Source: Nocardia fluminea
Lineage (GTDB): Bacteria; Actinomycetota; Actinomycetes; Mycobacteriales; Mycobacteriaceae
Direction of reading: 5' to 3'
DNA length: 64,000 nt
Assembly: GCF_002846365.1 (NCBI RefSeq)
Contig: NZ_PJMW01000002.1
Location: forward strand, 1,550,001 to 1,614,000
How positions within the stretch are numbered: position 1 is the first letter of the stretch; each line of letters starts with the position of its first letter. This document shows positions 1 to 8,193 of the stretch, piece after piece. The notes under the pieces are model-generated. The model searched no databases. It was not told the DNA's origin and worked only from the letters and a program-made list of their open reading frames with translations. The position numbers and the translations under genes are program-made.

Positions 1-217
1 TCCGCCTGCGCAGCAGCAGCACCGCGCCGACCAGGTACACCACCCCGAGCGCGCCGACGATCCCCGCGCCCACGTAGTCGAGGTCGATCTCGCGCCCGAG
101 CGCCCGCAGTACCGAGGTGGCCGTGCCGACGAAGATTCCGGCCGCGCCGACGAGCACCCCGAGCCAGCCCGCGATCAGCGCGCGCGAAGGCCGCTCCGGC
201 CGCACCTGTTCCACCAC
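1..217 (-). CDS. Small membrane protein, N-terminal part (runs off the window)
   Basis: Reading the minus strand from a GTG at 217 (or a second GTG at 214) gives a short charged N-terminus (VEQVRPERPSRALIAG), a hydrophobic helix (GWLGVLVGAAGIFVGTA), a short acidic linker and a second helix (VGAGIVGALGVVYLVGAVLLL) followed by Arg residues. Two membrane segments with a cytoplasmic Arg-rich turn are what can be seen. The family is not recognised and the C-terminus lies outside the window. Confidence 0.5.
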   Translation of the reverse strand, partial: MVEQVRPERPSRALIAGWLGVLVGAAGIFVGTATSVLRALGREIDLDYVGAGIVGALGVVYLVGAVLLLRRR

Positions 218-325
218 TGCCCCCGCTGTTCGTCGACGTCGCCGTCAGTTATACGGCGCGACGCCCGATCGAGCACTGTGTGAGCGACCCTCACCTCACT
301 ACCCGATCGCGCGCCCGCAGGCCGC

Positions 326-1084
326 TCAGGCGGGATGAGCTGCGACGTAAGCCCGGAAGGCTTCGAGGATGTACTCGGCCACGCCTTCGCCGTGCACGTC
401 GTAGTTGCTCCGGAAGCGGGGATCGGCGACGTACATCTCGCCGAGTCCGAGCAGGTAGTCGTTCGACACCGGCTTGCCCTGCGTGCCGATGCCGAGCCAG
501 GCGCGGTGCCGGTCGACGATCGCCTGCACGACGTCGCCGTCCACGGGAAGCCCTGCGGCGCAGGCTTTCCCGAAGTCACCGGCGATGTCCAGCTGGGTCT
601 GCTGGAAGTTCTGCTGCTCCGCGGCGGTCAGCGAACGCCACCACCGATCACCGCTCTCGTACGCTTCCTTACCCCAGCGCTCGGTGACTTCGTCCTTGAA
701 CTGCGTGTGGTCGAAACCATCGAAAACCTCTGCGGCCATGAGTGGTTCACCTCTTTCCGTCTTGTGCAAAGTGGTCGACACCGATTCGATCTGCCGCGCC
801 ACCCGGGCCTGTTGCTGTCGCAGCAGTTCCAGATGTGTGCGCAGCGCGGCGGCGGTGTCCTGTTCCCCGGCGAGGACCTCGGCGATCACGGGAAGGCCGA
901 GGCCGAGTTCGCGCAGCAGCAGGATTCGCTGCAGCCGAACAAGAGAGGTCTCGTCGTAATAGCGGTAGCCGTTGGCCCCGATCCGGCTCGGCTCCAGCAG
1001 CCCGAGCTGCCCGTAGTGGCGCAACGTACGACTGGTGGTTCCCGCGGCCTTCGCGAGGTCCTGAATGGACCATTCACCCACCAT
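326..1084 (-). CDS. TipA-like MerR-family transcriptional regulator with TipAS drug-binding domain
   Basis: 252 aa from the ATG at 1084, which has an AAAGGGG ribosome site 7 bp upstream. Residues 1-70 are a MerR winged helix (WSIQDLAKAAGTTSRTLRHYGQLGLLEPSR, then NGYRYYDE), followed by a coiled-coil linker. The C-terminal ~140 residues resemble the TipAS / albicidin-binding domain (YESGDRWW, DRHRAWLG, MYVADPRFRSNYD). Family members activate their own promoter and resistance genes when the C-domain captures thiopeptides or other drugs. A typical MerR promoter lies directly upstream (1113-1143), so autoregulation is likely. The actual ligand is not predictable. Confidence 0.9.
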   Translation of the reverse strand: MVGEWSIQDLAKAAGTTSRTLRHYGQLGLLEPSRIGANGYRYYDETSLVRLQRILLLRELGLGLPVIAEVLAGEQDTAAALRTHLELLRQQQARVARQIESVSTTLHKTERGEPLMAAEVFDGFDHTQFKDEVTERWGKEAYESGDRWWRSLTAAEQQNFQQTQLDIAGDFGKACAAGLPVDGDVVQAIVDRHRAWLGIGTQGKPVSNDYLLGLGEMYVADPRFRSNYDVHGEGVAEYILEAFRAYVAAHPA

Positions 1085-1112
1085 GACCTGCCCCTTTCTC
1101 GTCGGTACCTCC

Positions 1113-1143
1113 ACTCTGCAAGTTGACGCTACGTCAAGGTCAA
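1113..1143 (-). promoter_or_regulatory. MerR-type promoter/operator for the TipA-like gene
   Basis: On the minus strand a -35 TTGACC (1138-1143) and a -10 CAGAGT (1113-1118) are separated by exactly 19 bp. The spacer contains the perfect dyad TTGACG-TAG-CGTCAA (1123-1137). An over-long 19-bp spacer filled by a dyad is the hallmark of promoters activated by MerR-family proteins. The -35 overlaps the stop codon of the SDR gene upstream. Confidence 0.7.
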
Positions 1144-1853
1144 GCGGCGAAGCCGACTTCGACCTCCACCGTGTCTCGCTCGGTGTACATCTGCCACAAC
1201 CGCGCGCCGAGCTCGGCGTTGTCCATCCGCGGCAGCACCAGCCCGGCGGGCACGAGGTCGGGGTCGGCGTCGATGACCGCCTGGACCGCGCTGTTCTCGA
1301 TGAGCGAGCCGATGGCGAACAGCCCGACGTAGACGCCGGTGCCTTCCACTTCGCGTGCCAGCTGCCGCACATAGGCGCGCTGCGCCCCCAACGCGACCCC
1401 GACGTTCGCCAGGTAGGGCTGCAAGAACTCCTCGGAGGCGCCGGAGGTGAACAGCAGCGTGCCGTGGCCGCGGGCGATCATCGCGGGCAGCAGAGCGCGG
1501 GTGAGCAGGATCGGCGAGTGCACCTTGAGCGCGATCGGCAGCGCGAGGGACGCCACGTCGACGTCGATGGTCGTGGCGCTGCGTACGGACATGTCGGCGG
1601 CCGCCGAGTGCAGCGCGACATCGATCGGGCCGAGCTTCTCCTCGACCCGGCCGATCACGTCGAGCACCTGCGTGGGGTCGGTGACGTCGGCGACGAACGG
1701 CTCGGCGTCGATGCCCTCCGCGCGCAGGGCGGCGGCGCGCTCCGCCGGGTTGCGGCCGATCACCGCGATCCGGAATCCGTGGCGGCCGAAGTGCTGCGCC
1801 GTGCCGGCCCCGAGTCCTGGTCCATAGCCGAAGATCGCGAGGGTACCCGTGAC
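1140..1853 (-). pseudogene. SDR-family oxidoreductase lacking its own start codon (truncated at a deletion junction)
   Basis: The frame encodes a Rossmann protein: TGTLAIFGYGPGLG is the nucleotide-binding loop, VADVTD the second nucleotide contact, and LFTSGAS the catalytic-serine strand. The usual YxxxK is replaced by a segment reading NVGVALGAQRAYV, as in some atypical SDRs. Homology-like sequence begins at a GTC (Val) codon at 1851-1853. No ATG, GTG or TTG is seen in frame near it, and the frame upstream is antisense to a TetR fragment. I infer that the original start and promoter were lost with the N-terminus of the adjacent TetR gene. A fused, still translated product is possible but has no obvious ribosome site. 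Confidence 0.6.
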
Positions 1854-2309
1854 GCGCTGATCGCGGCGGCCGTCGCCGACCGGCTGGAAGCGGGCGGACG
1901 GGTCGCCGAGGAGGCGCTCGCGCTTCCCGACCCGTGGGAGTCGTTCGTCTATCTGGTCGAGAAGATCTGCGAACTCCAGGCGTCCGACCGCATTCTCGGC
2001 GAGCTGGCCCTGCGCAATCCCCCCAGCGCCGCCGTGGAGCGAGCCCGCGAGTACGGCCACGGCCTCATGCGGCGCATCATCGTCCGCGCCCAGGAGGCGG
2101 GCGCCCTTCGTCCGGACTGGACCCTCGAGGACATCGCCTTCATCACCTGGTCGCACATCAGCGTTCTCGCCGCCACCAGCACCGTGGCCCCCGACCTCTG
2201 GCGGCGCAATCTCGCCCTCATCTTCGACGGTCTACGCGCGAAAGCCGCGCACCCCCTGCCGGTTCCGGCCCTCACCGAGGACCAGTTGATGCGGGCGATG
2301 CGCGGCTGA
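1848..2309 (+). pseudogene. TetR-family regulator remnant, C-terminal ligand domain only
   Basis: From about 1848 the plus strand encodes a TetR C-terminal part (RDALIAAAVADRLE, then DPWESFVYLVEKICELQASDRIL, PDWTLEDIAFITWSHISVLAAT) ending with TGA at 2307-2309. The ~60-residue DNA-binding HTH that should precede RDALI is missing; the sequence upstream is the SDR gene read antisense. In related genomes a TetR gene commonly sits divergently from such an SDR gene, so one deletion could have removed the intergenic promoters and both N-termini. No sensible start codon or ribosome site is present. Confidence 0.65.
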
Positions 2310-2320
2310 CCGAGCCGCGC

Positions 2321-3298
2321 TCAGCTTCGGGCGACCGAAACCAGCTCCGGCGCAATCGGCTTCGCCTCCCGCTCGGCGTCGCCGCGCGGTACGACAGGCA
2401 ATACCCGTTGTGCCTCAACAGGCTTGGACGGCAGCTGCCCGAACACGGTAGCCGCGAGCGCGATGCCGAGGCCGGCGATCTGCAGCGCGGTGAGTGCCTG
2501 ACCCAGCGCGATCCAGCCGATCACCGCGGCCGACACCGGACTGAGCAGCCCGAGGAACGACACCGAGGTCGCCGATACCCGGGAGATTCCACGGACCCAC
2601 AGCCAGTAGGCCAGCGCGGTGCCGATGACGCCCAGGTACAGGTAGCCGCCGACGGCCTGCCCGTCGAGCGCGGGCGGCGCGCCTTCGATCAGTACGGCGA
2701 GCGGCACGATGAACAGTCCGCCCGCGGTGAGCTGCCACCCGGTCATCGCCAGCGGCCCGACGCCGTCGGGACGCCCCCATTTCTTGGTGAGCACAGTTCC
2801 CGCGCCCATCGAGGCCGCGCCGGCGAGCCCGGCGAGCACGCCGAGAAGGTCGAGTTCGACCGTGCCGCGGAGCACGACCAGCGAGACGCCGAGCACCCCG
2901 ACGACGCCGGCGATCACCTTGCGCCGCGTCGGCGCTTCGGCCAGCAGCACCGCGGCGAATCCGAGGGCGAACATCGGCGCGACCGCACCGAGCACCCCGG
3001 CGACACCACCGGGCAGCCGATACGCGGCCAGGAACAGCAGCGGGAAGAACGCGCCGATATTGAGCACACCCAGCACCGCGGCCCGACCGAGCCATTTGCC
3101 GTGCGGCAGCACCCTGGTGAGCGCGAGCAAGAGGACCCCGGCGGGGAGCGCGCGCATCAGCGCGGTGAACAGCGGCCGGTCCGGGGGCAGGAATTCGGTG
3201 GTCACCGCGTACGTGGAGCCCCACACGATCGGGGTGAGAGCCGTGAGCGCGAGGGTGCCCGCGTAGCCGGTGGAGCGGGTTGCGGTCGTCATGTTCAC
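2321..3298 (-). CDS. EamA/DMT-family transporter
   Basis: 325 aa with ten predicted membrane helices arranged as two EamA halves (first half from LTALTPIVWGSTYAV, second from LAGLAGAASMGAGTVLTKKWGRP). This matches the drug/metabolite exporter superfamily, inner membrane. A hydrophilic C-tail of ~40 residues follows the last helix. The gene is divergent from a MarR regulator at 3394 with a dyad-rich intergenic region between, the classic layout of a repressor controlling an exporter. The substrate is unknown. Confidence 0.9.
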   Translation of the reverse strand: MNMTTATRSTGYAGTLALTALTPIVWGSTYAVTTEFLPPDRPLFTALMRALPAGVLLLALTRVLPHGKWLGRAAVLGVLNIGAFFPLLFLAAYRLPGGVAGVLGAVAPMFALGFAAVLLAEAPTRRKVIAGVVGVLGVSLVVLRGTVELDLLGVLAGLAGAASMGAGTVLTKKWGRPDGVGPLAMTGWQLTAGGLFIVPLAVLIEGAPPALDGQAVGGYLYLGVIGTALAYWLWVRGISRVSATSVSFLGLLSPVSAAVIGWIALGQALTALQIAGLGIALAATVFGQLPSKPVEAQRVLPVVPRGDAEREAKPIAPELVSVARS

Positions 3299-3318
3299 TC
3301 CTGATTGATAATCTCAAC

Positions 3319-3378
3319 ATTGAAATATCTACTCCCAGGTATCTCTGCGTCAAGTAGATGAGCGTTAAGAATTTCAAT
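3319..3378. promoter_or_regulatory. Inverted repeats in the EamA/MarR divergent promoter region
   Basis: ATTGAAAT (3319-3326) is mirrored exactly by ATTTCAAT (3371-3378). Just inside, ATCTAC (3327-3332) is mirrored by GTAGAT (3354-3359). The arms are contiguous on the left and nearly so on the right, so they form one interrupted dyad spanning the divergent start region. This is a plausible MarR binding region, inferred from position and symmetry only. Confidence 0.45.
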
Positions 3379-3393
3379 CGAGAGGAAAAACTG

Positions 3394-3894
3394 ATGCGTG
3401 ACGCGGTCGACCTGATCACCGAGCACTGGAACGTCGAGCGCCCGGACGTCGACGTGTCACCGATGGCGATCGTCGGCCGGATCACGCGGCTCTCGCGCGT
3501 CCTCGAACAGGATCTCAAACGCTTCTTCGCAGGTCACGGCCTGGAATTCTGGGAATTCGACGTGCTGGCCACGCTCCGGCGCTCCGGCGGCGAGACCGGC
3601 CTCACCGCGGGTGCGCTCAACCGCGCCGCCATGGTCACCTCGGGGGCCATCACCAACCGCATCGACCGTCTGGCCGCGAAGAACCTGGTGCGGCGCGTCC
3701 CCTCCCCCGACGATCGCCGCTCGGTGTTCGTGCGGCTCACCGCCGAGGGCCGCGAACTCGTCGACCGGCTGCTGCCGCTGCATGTGGCCAACGAGCAGCG
3801 CCTGCTCTCCGCCCTCGGCGCCACGGACCGCGAGCAGCTCGCCGACCTGTTGCGCACCCTGGCCGTCGCACTGGACGACACCACGCTCGACTGA
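3394..3894 (+). CDS. MarR-family transcriptional regulator
   Basis: 166 aa from the ATG at 3394, which has GAGAGGA 7-8 bp upstream; an earlier ATG at 3358 lies inside the operator-like dyad and is less likely. The winged-helix core is visible: LEFWEFDVLATLRRSGG, LTAGALNRAAMVTSGAITNRIDRLAAKNLVRR (recognition helix) and the DDRRSVFVRLT wing with its conserved DxR. Dimerisation helices flank it. It probably represses the divergent EamA exporter and itself. Confidence 0.92.
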   Translation: MRDAVDLITEHWNVERPDVDVSPMAIVGRITRLSRVLEQDLKRFFAGHGLEFWEFDVLATLRRSGGETGLTAGALNRAAMVTSGAITNRIDRLAAKNLVRRVPSPDDRRSVFVRLTAEGRELVDRLLPLHVANEQRLLSALGATDREQLADLLRTLAVALDDTTLD

Positions 3895-3931
3895 GTCGGC
3901 CCACCCGGGGCGAGTAGTCGTTCGCGTCCGC

Positions 3932-5404
3932 CTACTCCCCGTCGTGCACGCCGGGCACGGAAGCTGGGCCGTGCGATCCCTCGCCGTGTACGCCCGGTAC
4001 AGCCGGATTCACCGGACCGTGCACCGGCTCGCCCCTGACCTCGGCATCCGAGGGGAACTGCAAACCCTGCGGATCGCCCGGTGAGACAATCTGCGGGACA
4101 GTGCCTTGCGGCATCTTCAGCGTGGGCCTGCCCGACGCCGTCGCGGGCAACTGGTCACCCACGTCGGGTACGAGCTGGAGCAACGTGGAGAAGTCGACCA
4201 CCTGCGCACCGAGTGTCTGCGTCGCGACGATCACACCGTTCGTGTACAGCCGATACGTGCCCGCCCGTTGCGGCAGCAGCATTTCCGGGCCGATCGGCTC
4301 GCCCACCGAACTGTTCGCCCCGCCGATGCGGCGGTACTCGGTGTCGATCACCGACTCACCCGCCAGTGCCTCGATGGTCAGATCCGGCTGCGCAGGCAGC
4401 ACGGGAACCACTGGCGCGGGAGCGGATTCGACGAGGTCACCGGGCGCGGGCCCGACCTCGAAGGTCTGGATGTCGGCGGGCCTGCCGCCGTCGGGAGCCG
4501 CCGAGTATTCCGAGCGCAGGATCTGCCCGTCACGCAACAACACCGTGCCGGTGGTGGCGGCGACCGCCTCGGTGCTGCGCGAGTCCTCTTTCACCGTGCC
4601 GGGATAGACCTGGCAGTCGGTGGTGTCGCAGGTCTGCGCGTAGGCGTAGCGACTCTCGGCCAGAGCGTAGGAACGAGCCGCGATCGCTTGTGCGCGTAAG
4701 GCTTCGAAGGCCCCTTGGTCTGCCCAGTTGGCCTGCATCTCCGCGGGCAGTACGCCGGCGAGGTAGTCGTCGACGTCCACCTGGTTGACGGTGCGAAAGG
4801 ACTCCCCTTCGAGCGCCACCCCGAGCGCACCGCGATATCCGGTGCCGCCGCAGAGGGTCAGATGTTCCTCGGCGGGCCTGCCCGCACCGGCGCCGACCGG
4901 ATAGACGAACGGATCGTCGGTGGCGGCCTGCCACAACACTTCACCGTCGCAGCCCGCGGTCACCACCACGTTCGCGCCGCCGTCGGGCAGCGGCGTGAGA
5001 TGGGCCGCGTCGCCGGGTCCGATCATGCGACCGGCGACCTGCGCGCCGGCGACGGCGAAGGTGTCGAGGGTGGCGTCGTCCTGTGCCTGGAGCCGGACAT
5101 TGATCGTCGTCGGGCCGATTTGCCCGAGATCTGCCCCGGGGTAGTAGTGGCCGAGAATCTCCTCGGCCGTCCAGCCCGCTCGCGCGTTGTCGAAGGCGCC
5201 GACCTGGCTCATCCCGCGACCGTGTCCCGCGCCGGCAGTGGGCGTGATCTGGCCCGGCAGGATCTGCCACAGTCCGATCGTCCCGGCCATCGCCAGCACA
5301 GTTCCGCTGACCAGCACGGGCAGCGACACGGTCCGGATCGTCGGCACGGCCCTACGACGGGTGCCACGGCCGGTACTGCGGGTGAACTTGGTGTCCGCTC
5401 TCAT
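3932..5404 (-). CDS. SpoIID/LytB-domain cell-wall protein
   Basis: 490 aa from the ATG at 5404, which has a GGGAG ribosome site; an ATG at 5455 would add 17 residues. An N-terminal Arg-rich stretch and a membrane anchor (LPVLVSGTVLAMAGTIGLWQIL) are followed by GHGRGMSQVGAFDNARAGW and ILGHYYPG, then the SpoIID core (NQVDVDDYLAGVLPAEMQANW, EALRAQAIAARSYALAESRYAY, YPGTVKEDSRSTEAVAATTG). SpoIID-family proteins cleave denuded glycan or enhance amidases. The GHGxGMSQ motif precedes the core here, opposite to Bacillus SpoIID. The C-terminal ~200 residues are a Pro-rich exported extension. It is divergent from the LGFP amidase gene. Confidence 0.82.
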   Translation of the reverse strand: MRADTKFTRSTGRGTRRRAVPTIRTVSLPVLVSGTVLAMAGTIGLWQILPGQITPTAGAGHGRGMSQVGAFDNARAGWTAEEILGHYYPGADLGQIGPTTINVRLQAQDDATLDTFAVAGAQVAGRMIGPGDAAHLTPLPDGGANVVVTAGCDGEVLWQAATDDPFVYPVGAGAGRPAEEHLTLCGGTGYRGALGVALEGESFRTVNQVDVDDYLAGVLPAEMQANWADQGAFEALRAQAIAARSYALAESRYAYAQTCDTTDCQVYPGTVKEDSRSTEAVAATTGTVLLRDGQILRSEYSAAPDGGRPADIQTFEVGPAPGDLVESAPAPVVPVLPAQPDLTIEALAGESVIDTEYRRIGGANSSVGEPIGPEMLLPQRAGTYRLYTNGVIVATQTLGAQVVDFSTLLQLVPDVGDQLPATASGRPTLKMPQGTVPQIVSPGDPQGLQFPSDAEVRGEPVHGPVNPAVPGVHGEGSHGPASVPGVHDGE

Positions 5405-5546
5405 ACTGCGCTCCCACGGGTTTCGCGGTTCGACCGGCGGAGCTCGCGTCGGCATGTCGTCGTCGCCTAGCGGGATCCGAGGGCTACATTCGAGCAATCA
5501 CATAAGTCTCGAGTAGAGGTTGAGATGTGTGACGTATGTTAACTAG

Positions 5547-5581
5547 TGTGATGCGTGAGGTTAGAGGAAGCAAGCATCACA
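5547..5581. promoter_or_regulatory. Inverted repeat between the SpoIID and amidase genes
   Basis: TGTGATGC (5547-5554) and GCATCACA (5574-5581) form a perfect 8-bp inverted repeat with a 19-bp spacer, about 40 bp upstream of the amidase start. It could be an operator or a 5' UTR hairpin; nothing identifies the factor. Confidence 0.35.
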
Positions 5582-5622
5582 TGCGCGGAAAAACACGAGC
5601 TCCACCCTGATAGGAGTCGCAC

Positions 5623-8118
5623 GTGCGATACCGAAAGCCGAAACGTTCCTACGTGCTCCCGGTTGTCACGACCCTCGTTGTCGCCGCACCGATCGGCGCG
5701 TTCGCCCTGAGCGACTCGACCGACTACCGCAGCGCGAACGATTCCCAGGTCGCGGCCGCGCCGACGCAGCTCGCCGAGGTCGCACTCACCTCGGCGCCCG
5801 ACATCACGATCCCGCTGCGTGACCTGACCGGCCTCGACCTCCCCGACCTGCATCTGTCGGACCTGCGCATGTTGCAGCTGCCCGACTCGATCCAGATCCC
5901 CCCGGGATTGCCGGTGCCCCCGGGCGTGGCGCTGCCCGCCGAGATCCCGCTGCCGCAGCTGCCGACGAAACCGCAGCCGACCCCGACGCAGCAGGCCACC
6001 CCTGGTGCCGCGACCCCTGGCGCCCCGGCACCCGGCGCGGCTCCGCCTGCGCGCCCGCCGGTCCCCAGCACGGCAGTCCCGACCGCGCCTCCCGCGCCTC
6101 CACCGGCGGCAGCGCCCCAAGCGCAATCCCCCGCACCGGGCGCGCCTGCCCCGGCACCAGCAGCAGCAGGGGCGCAGCCCCCCGCTCCGGCCCAGCCACA
6201 GGCAGCTCCCGCCGCCCCGGCCCAAGCAGAGGCAGCTCCCGCCCCGGCACCCGCGCAACCGGCTCCGAACGCACCCGCGGCCCCCACAGTCGACACGCCG
6301 ACATCCGCCGCACCAGCACCAGCCGCCCAGCCGCCCGCGGCACCGGCCACAGGCGCCCCGGTCGCCCAAGGCCGTACGGCCGGAGCCGCGTTCATCGCCG
6401 ACCCGGAAAACCTCGAGCCGGGGACCACGCCCGACACCCCCGCCCTCTCCCCCGGCGCGGTCGGCGCGGACGTCATCGACCAGGTGGGCGCGCAGGTCAA
6501 GGAACTCACGCAGGACACCCCGTTCAGCATGGTCGCCGTGACCGCCCGCGACATGGCGAACACCACCACCAAGCTGCGGGCTCGCCAGCTCGACGGCAAT
6601 TGGGGTCCCTGGTACAACGCCGATCCGGTCGACACCAGGGCCAACGACCAGGCGCCGGCCGACGCACCCACCGGCACCGAACCGATCTATGTCGGCGAGA
6701 CCACCGCAGTGCAGATGCTGGTCACCCGCAAGCCCACCGCGGGTCCCGACCACGACCCGGCCCACGTCACAGAGGCCGCGCTCAAGGCCGTCCTGATCAA
6801 TCCGGGCCGGGCCGCGATCGACGCCGCGCTCAACGATGTCGCCGCGGCGCTGCCCGGTGGCGGGCCGAAGGTCATCACCCGCGCGCAGTGGGGTGCCGAC
6901 GAGTCGATCCGCTGCCAGGAACCCACCTACGACGACGGCGTCGGCGGCATCACCGTGCACCACACGGCCGGTCGCAACGACTACAGCCGCTCCGAATCCG
7001 CGGGCATCGTCCGTGCGATCTACGCCTATCACGCCGAAACGCTCGGCTGGTGCGACGTCGGCTACAACGCCCTGGTCGATCAGTACGGCCAGATCTTCGA
7101 GGGCCGCTACGGTGGCCTCGACCGCGCCGTCCAGGGCGCCCACGCGGGCGGCTTCAACGAGAACACCGCGGGTGTGGCGCTGATGGGCAACTACGAGACC
7201 GAGGAGCCGAGCGACGAGGCGATCAACGCGCTCGGCAAGTTCGTCGGCTGGCGGACCAAGCTCGCGGGGATCGATCCCCAGGGCACGACCACGATGTACT
7301 CCGAGGGCACCGAGTTCACGCCCTACGCCCAGGACGAAGCGGTCGACCTCCCGGTGGTGTTCACGCACCGCGATGTCGGCAATACCGATTGCCCCGGCGA
7401 CGCCGCCTACGCGCTGATGGACCGCATCCGCGGGATCGCCGCAGGCAGTTCGGGCACCTATACCTCGCCCCCGACCGTGAATCGTCCGCCGAGCCAGCAG
7501 GCCAGGGCACCGCAGGGCAACATGGCCGAACTGGGCGCGATGGTGGACAAGTTCCTCGGTTTGTCCGTCGACAACGCGATCGCCAAGCACTGGGTGGCGA
7601 AGGGCGGGGTCGACGGTCCGCTCGGCGCGCCGCAGTCGGACCTGATCTCGGGCGCGCAGGGCCGTCAGTACGCCAAGTTCGCCAACGGGTTCGTCTATTC
7701 GGGCGAGGGCGGTCAGGTGTTCGAGGTGGTCGGTGCGATCCTCGACCGCTATCTGAGCCTGGGCGCCGATTCGGGCGTACTCGGCCTGCCGACCGCGAGT
7801 TCGTATCTCGTCCCGAACGGTCAGCGCACCGATTTCGAGCACGGTTCGCTGGTGCTCAACGAGCTCACGGGCATCGTCACGACGTTCTGGAAGACCTACG
7901 ACGAGACCTACAAACAGGAAATGAACGGTCGGCCGAAGCCTGGTCAGGCTCCCACCGCCCCGACGCTCGGACTGGCGGTTCCGGCGCCGGTTCCGGCCGA
8001 CCCGCAGGCACCCGCCGACCCGCAGGCCCCACCTGCCGACGCGGTGCCCGCCGACCAGCCGCCCGCCGAACAGGTTCCGGCGGACCCGCCGGCTCCCGAA
8101 CCCGCCCCGACCGGCTAA
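5623..8118 (+). CDS. LGFP-repeat peptidoglycan-recognition N-acetylmuramoyl-L-alanine amidase
   Basis: 831 aa from a GTG at 5623 with TAGGAG 6 bp upstream. A signal/anchor helix (VLPVVTTLVVAAPIGAFAL) is followed by a Leu/Asp-rich segment, a long Pro/Ala linker (~110-245), a conserved ~150-residue domain, a PGRP/amidase_2 domain (~420-610) and LGFP repeats (WVAKGGVDGPLGAPQSD; GVLGLPTAS), then a Pro-rich tail. Zinc ligands are visible in ITVHHTAG, VVFTHRDVG and DCPGD, with the Tyr of DVGYNALVDQYG. It should cleave the lactyl amide in peptidoglycan, tethered by LGFP repeats to the mycolyl-arabinogalactan envelope. From memory it matches Rv3811 in architecture. Confidence 0.9.
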   Translation: MRYRKPKRSYVLPVVTTLVVAAPIGAFALSDSTDYRSANDSQVAAAPTQLAEVALTSAPDITIPLRDLTGLDLPDLHLSDLRMLQLPDSIQIPPGLPVPPGVALPAEIPLPQLPTKPQPTPTQQATPGAATPGAPAPGAAPPARPPVPSTAVPTAPPAPPPAAAPQAQSPAPGAPAPAPAAAGAQPPAPAQPQAAPAAPAQAEAAPAPAPAQPAPNAPAAPTVDTPTSAAPAPAAQPPAAPATGAPVAQGRTAGAAFIADPENLEPGTTPDTPALSPGAVGADVIDQVGAQVKELTQDTPFSMVAVTARDMANTTTKLRARQLDGNWGPWYNADPVDTRANDQAPADAPTGTEPIYVGETTAVQMLVTRKPTAGPDHDPAHVTEAALKAVLINPGRAAIDAALNDVAAALPGGGPKVITRAQWGADESIRCQEPTYDDGVGGITVHHTAGRNDYSRSESAGIVRAIYAYHAETLGWCDVGYNALVDQYGQIFEGRYGGLDRAVQGAHAGGFNENTAGVALMGNYETEEPSDEAINALGKFVGWRTKLAGIDPQGTTTMYSEGTEFTPYAQDEAVDLPVVFTHRDVGNTDCPGDAAYALMDRIRGIAAGSSGTYTSPPTVNRPPSQQARAPQGNMAELGAMVDKFLGLSVDNAIAKHWVAKGGVDGPLGAPQSDLISGAQGRQYAKFANGFVYSGEGGQVFEVVGAILDRYLSLGADSGVLGLPTASSYLVPNGQRTDFEHGSLVLNELTGIVTTFWKTYDETYKQEMNGRPKPGQAPTAPTLGLAVPAPVPADPQAPADPQAPPADAVPADQPPAEQVPADPPAPEPAPTG

Positions 8119-8136
8119 CCCCCGGTCACGGCGAAG

Positions 8137-8176
8137 AACGGCCGGTGCGCCCTCCGAGCGAGGGGCACCGGCCGTT
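8137..8176 (+). terminator. Rho-independent-type terminator after the amidase gene
   Basis: A 12-bp stem AACGGCCGGTGC / GCACCGGCCGTT (8137-8148 and 8165-8176) is followed by TTTTATT. It separates convergent genes and could serve both strands. Confidence 0.8.
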
Positions 8177-8193
8177 TTATTCGTCCGGTGGAG

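Noticed and set aside
5990..6370. Pro/Ala-rich GC repeats as a separate repeat element
   Set aside because: They are in frame within the amidase gene and encode its low-complexity linker.
5539..7842. Open frame of 767 codons on the minus strand, antisense to the amidase gene
   Set aside because: The composition is Arg/Gly/Val-rich with no recognisable domain, and the plus-strand frame encodes a clear PGRP/LGFP protein. High GC keeps antisense frames open.
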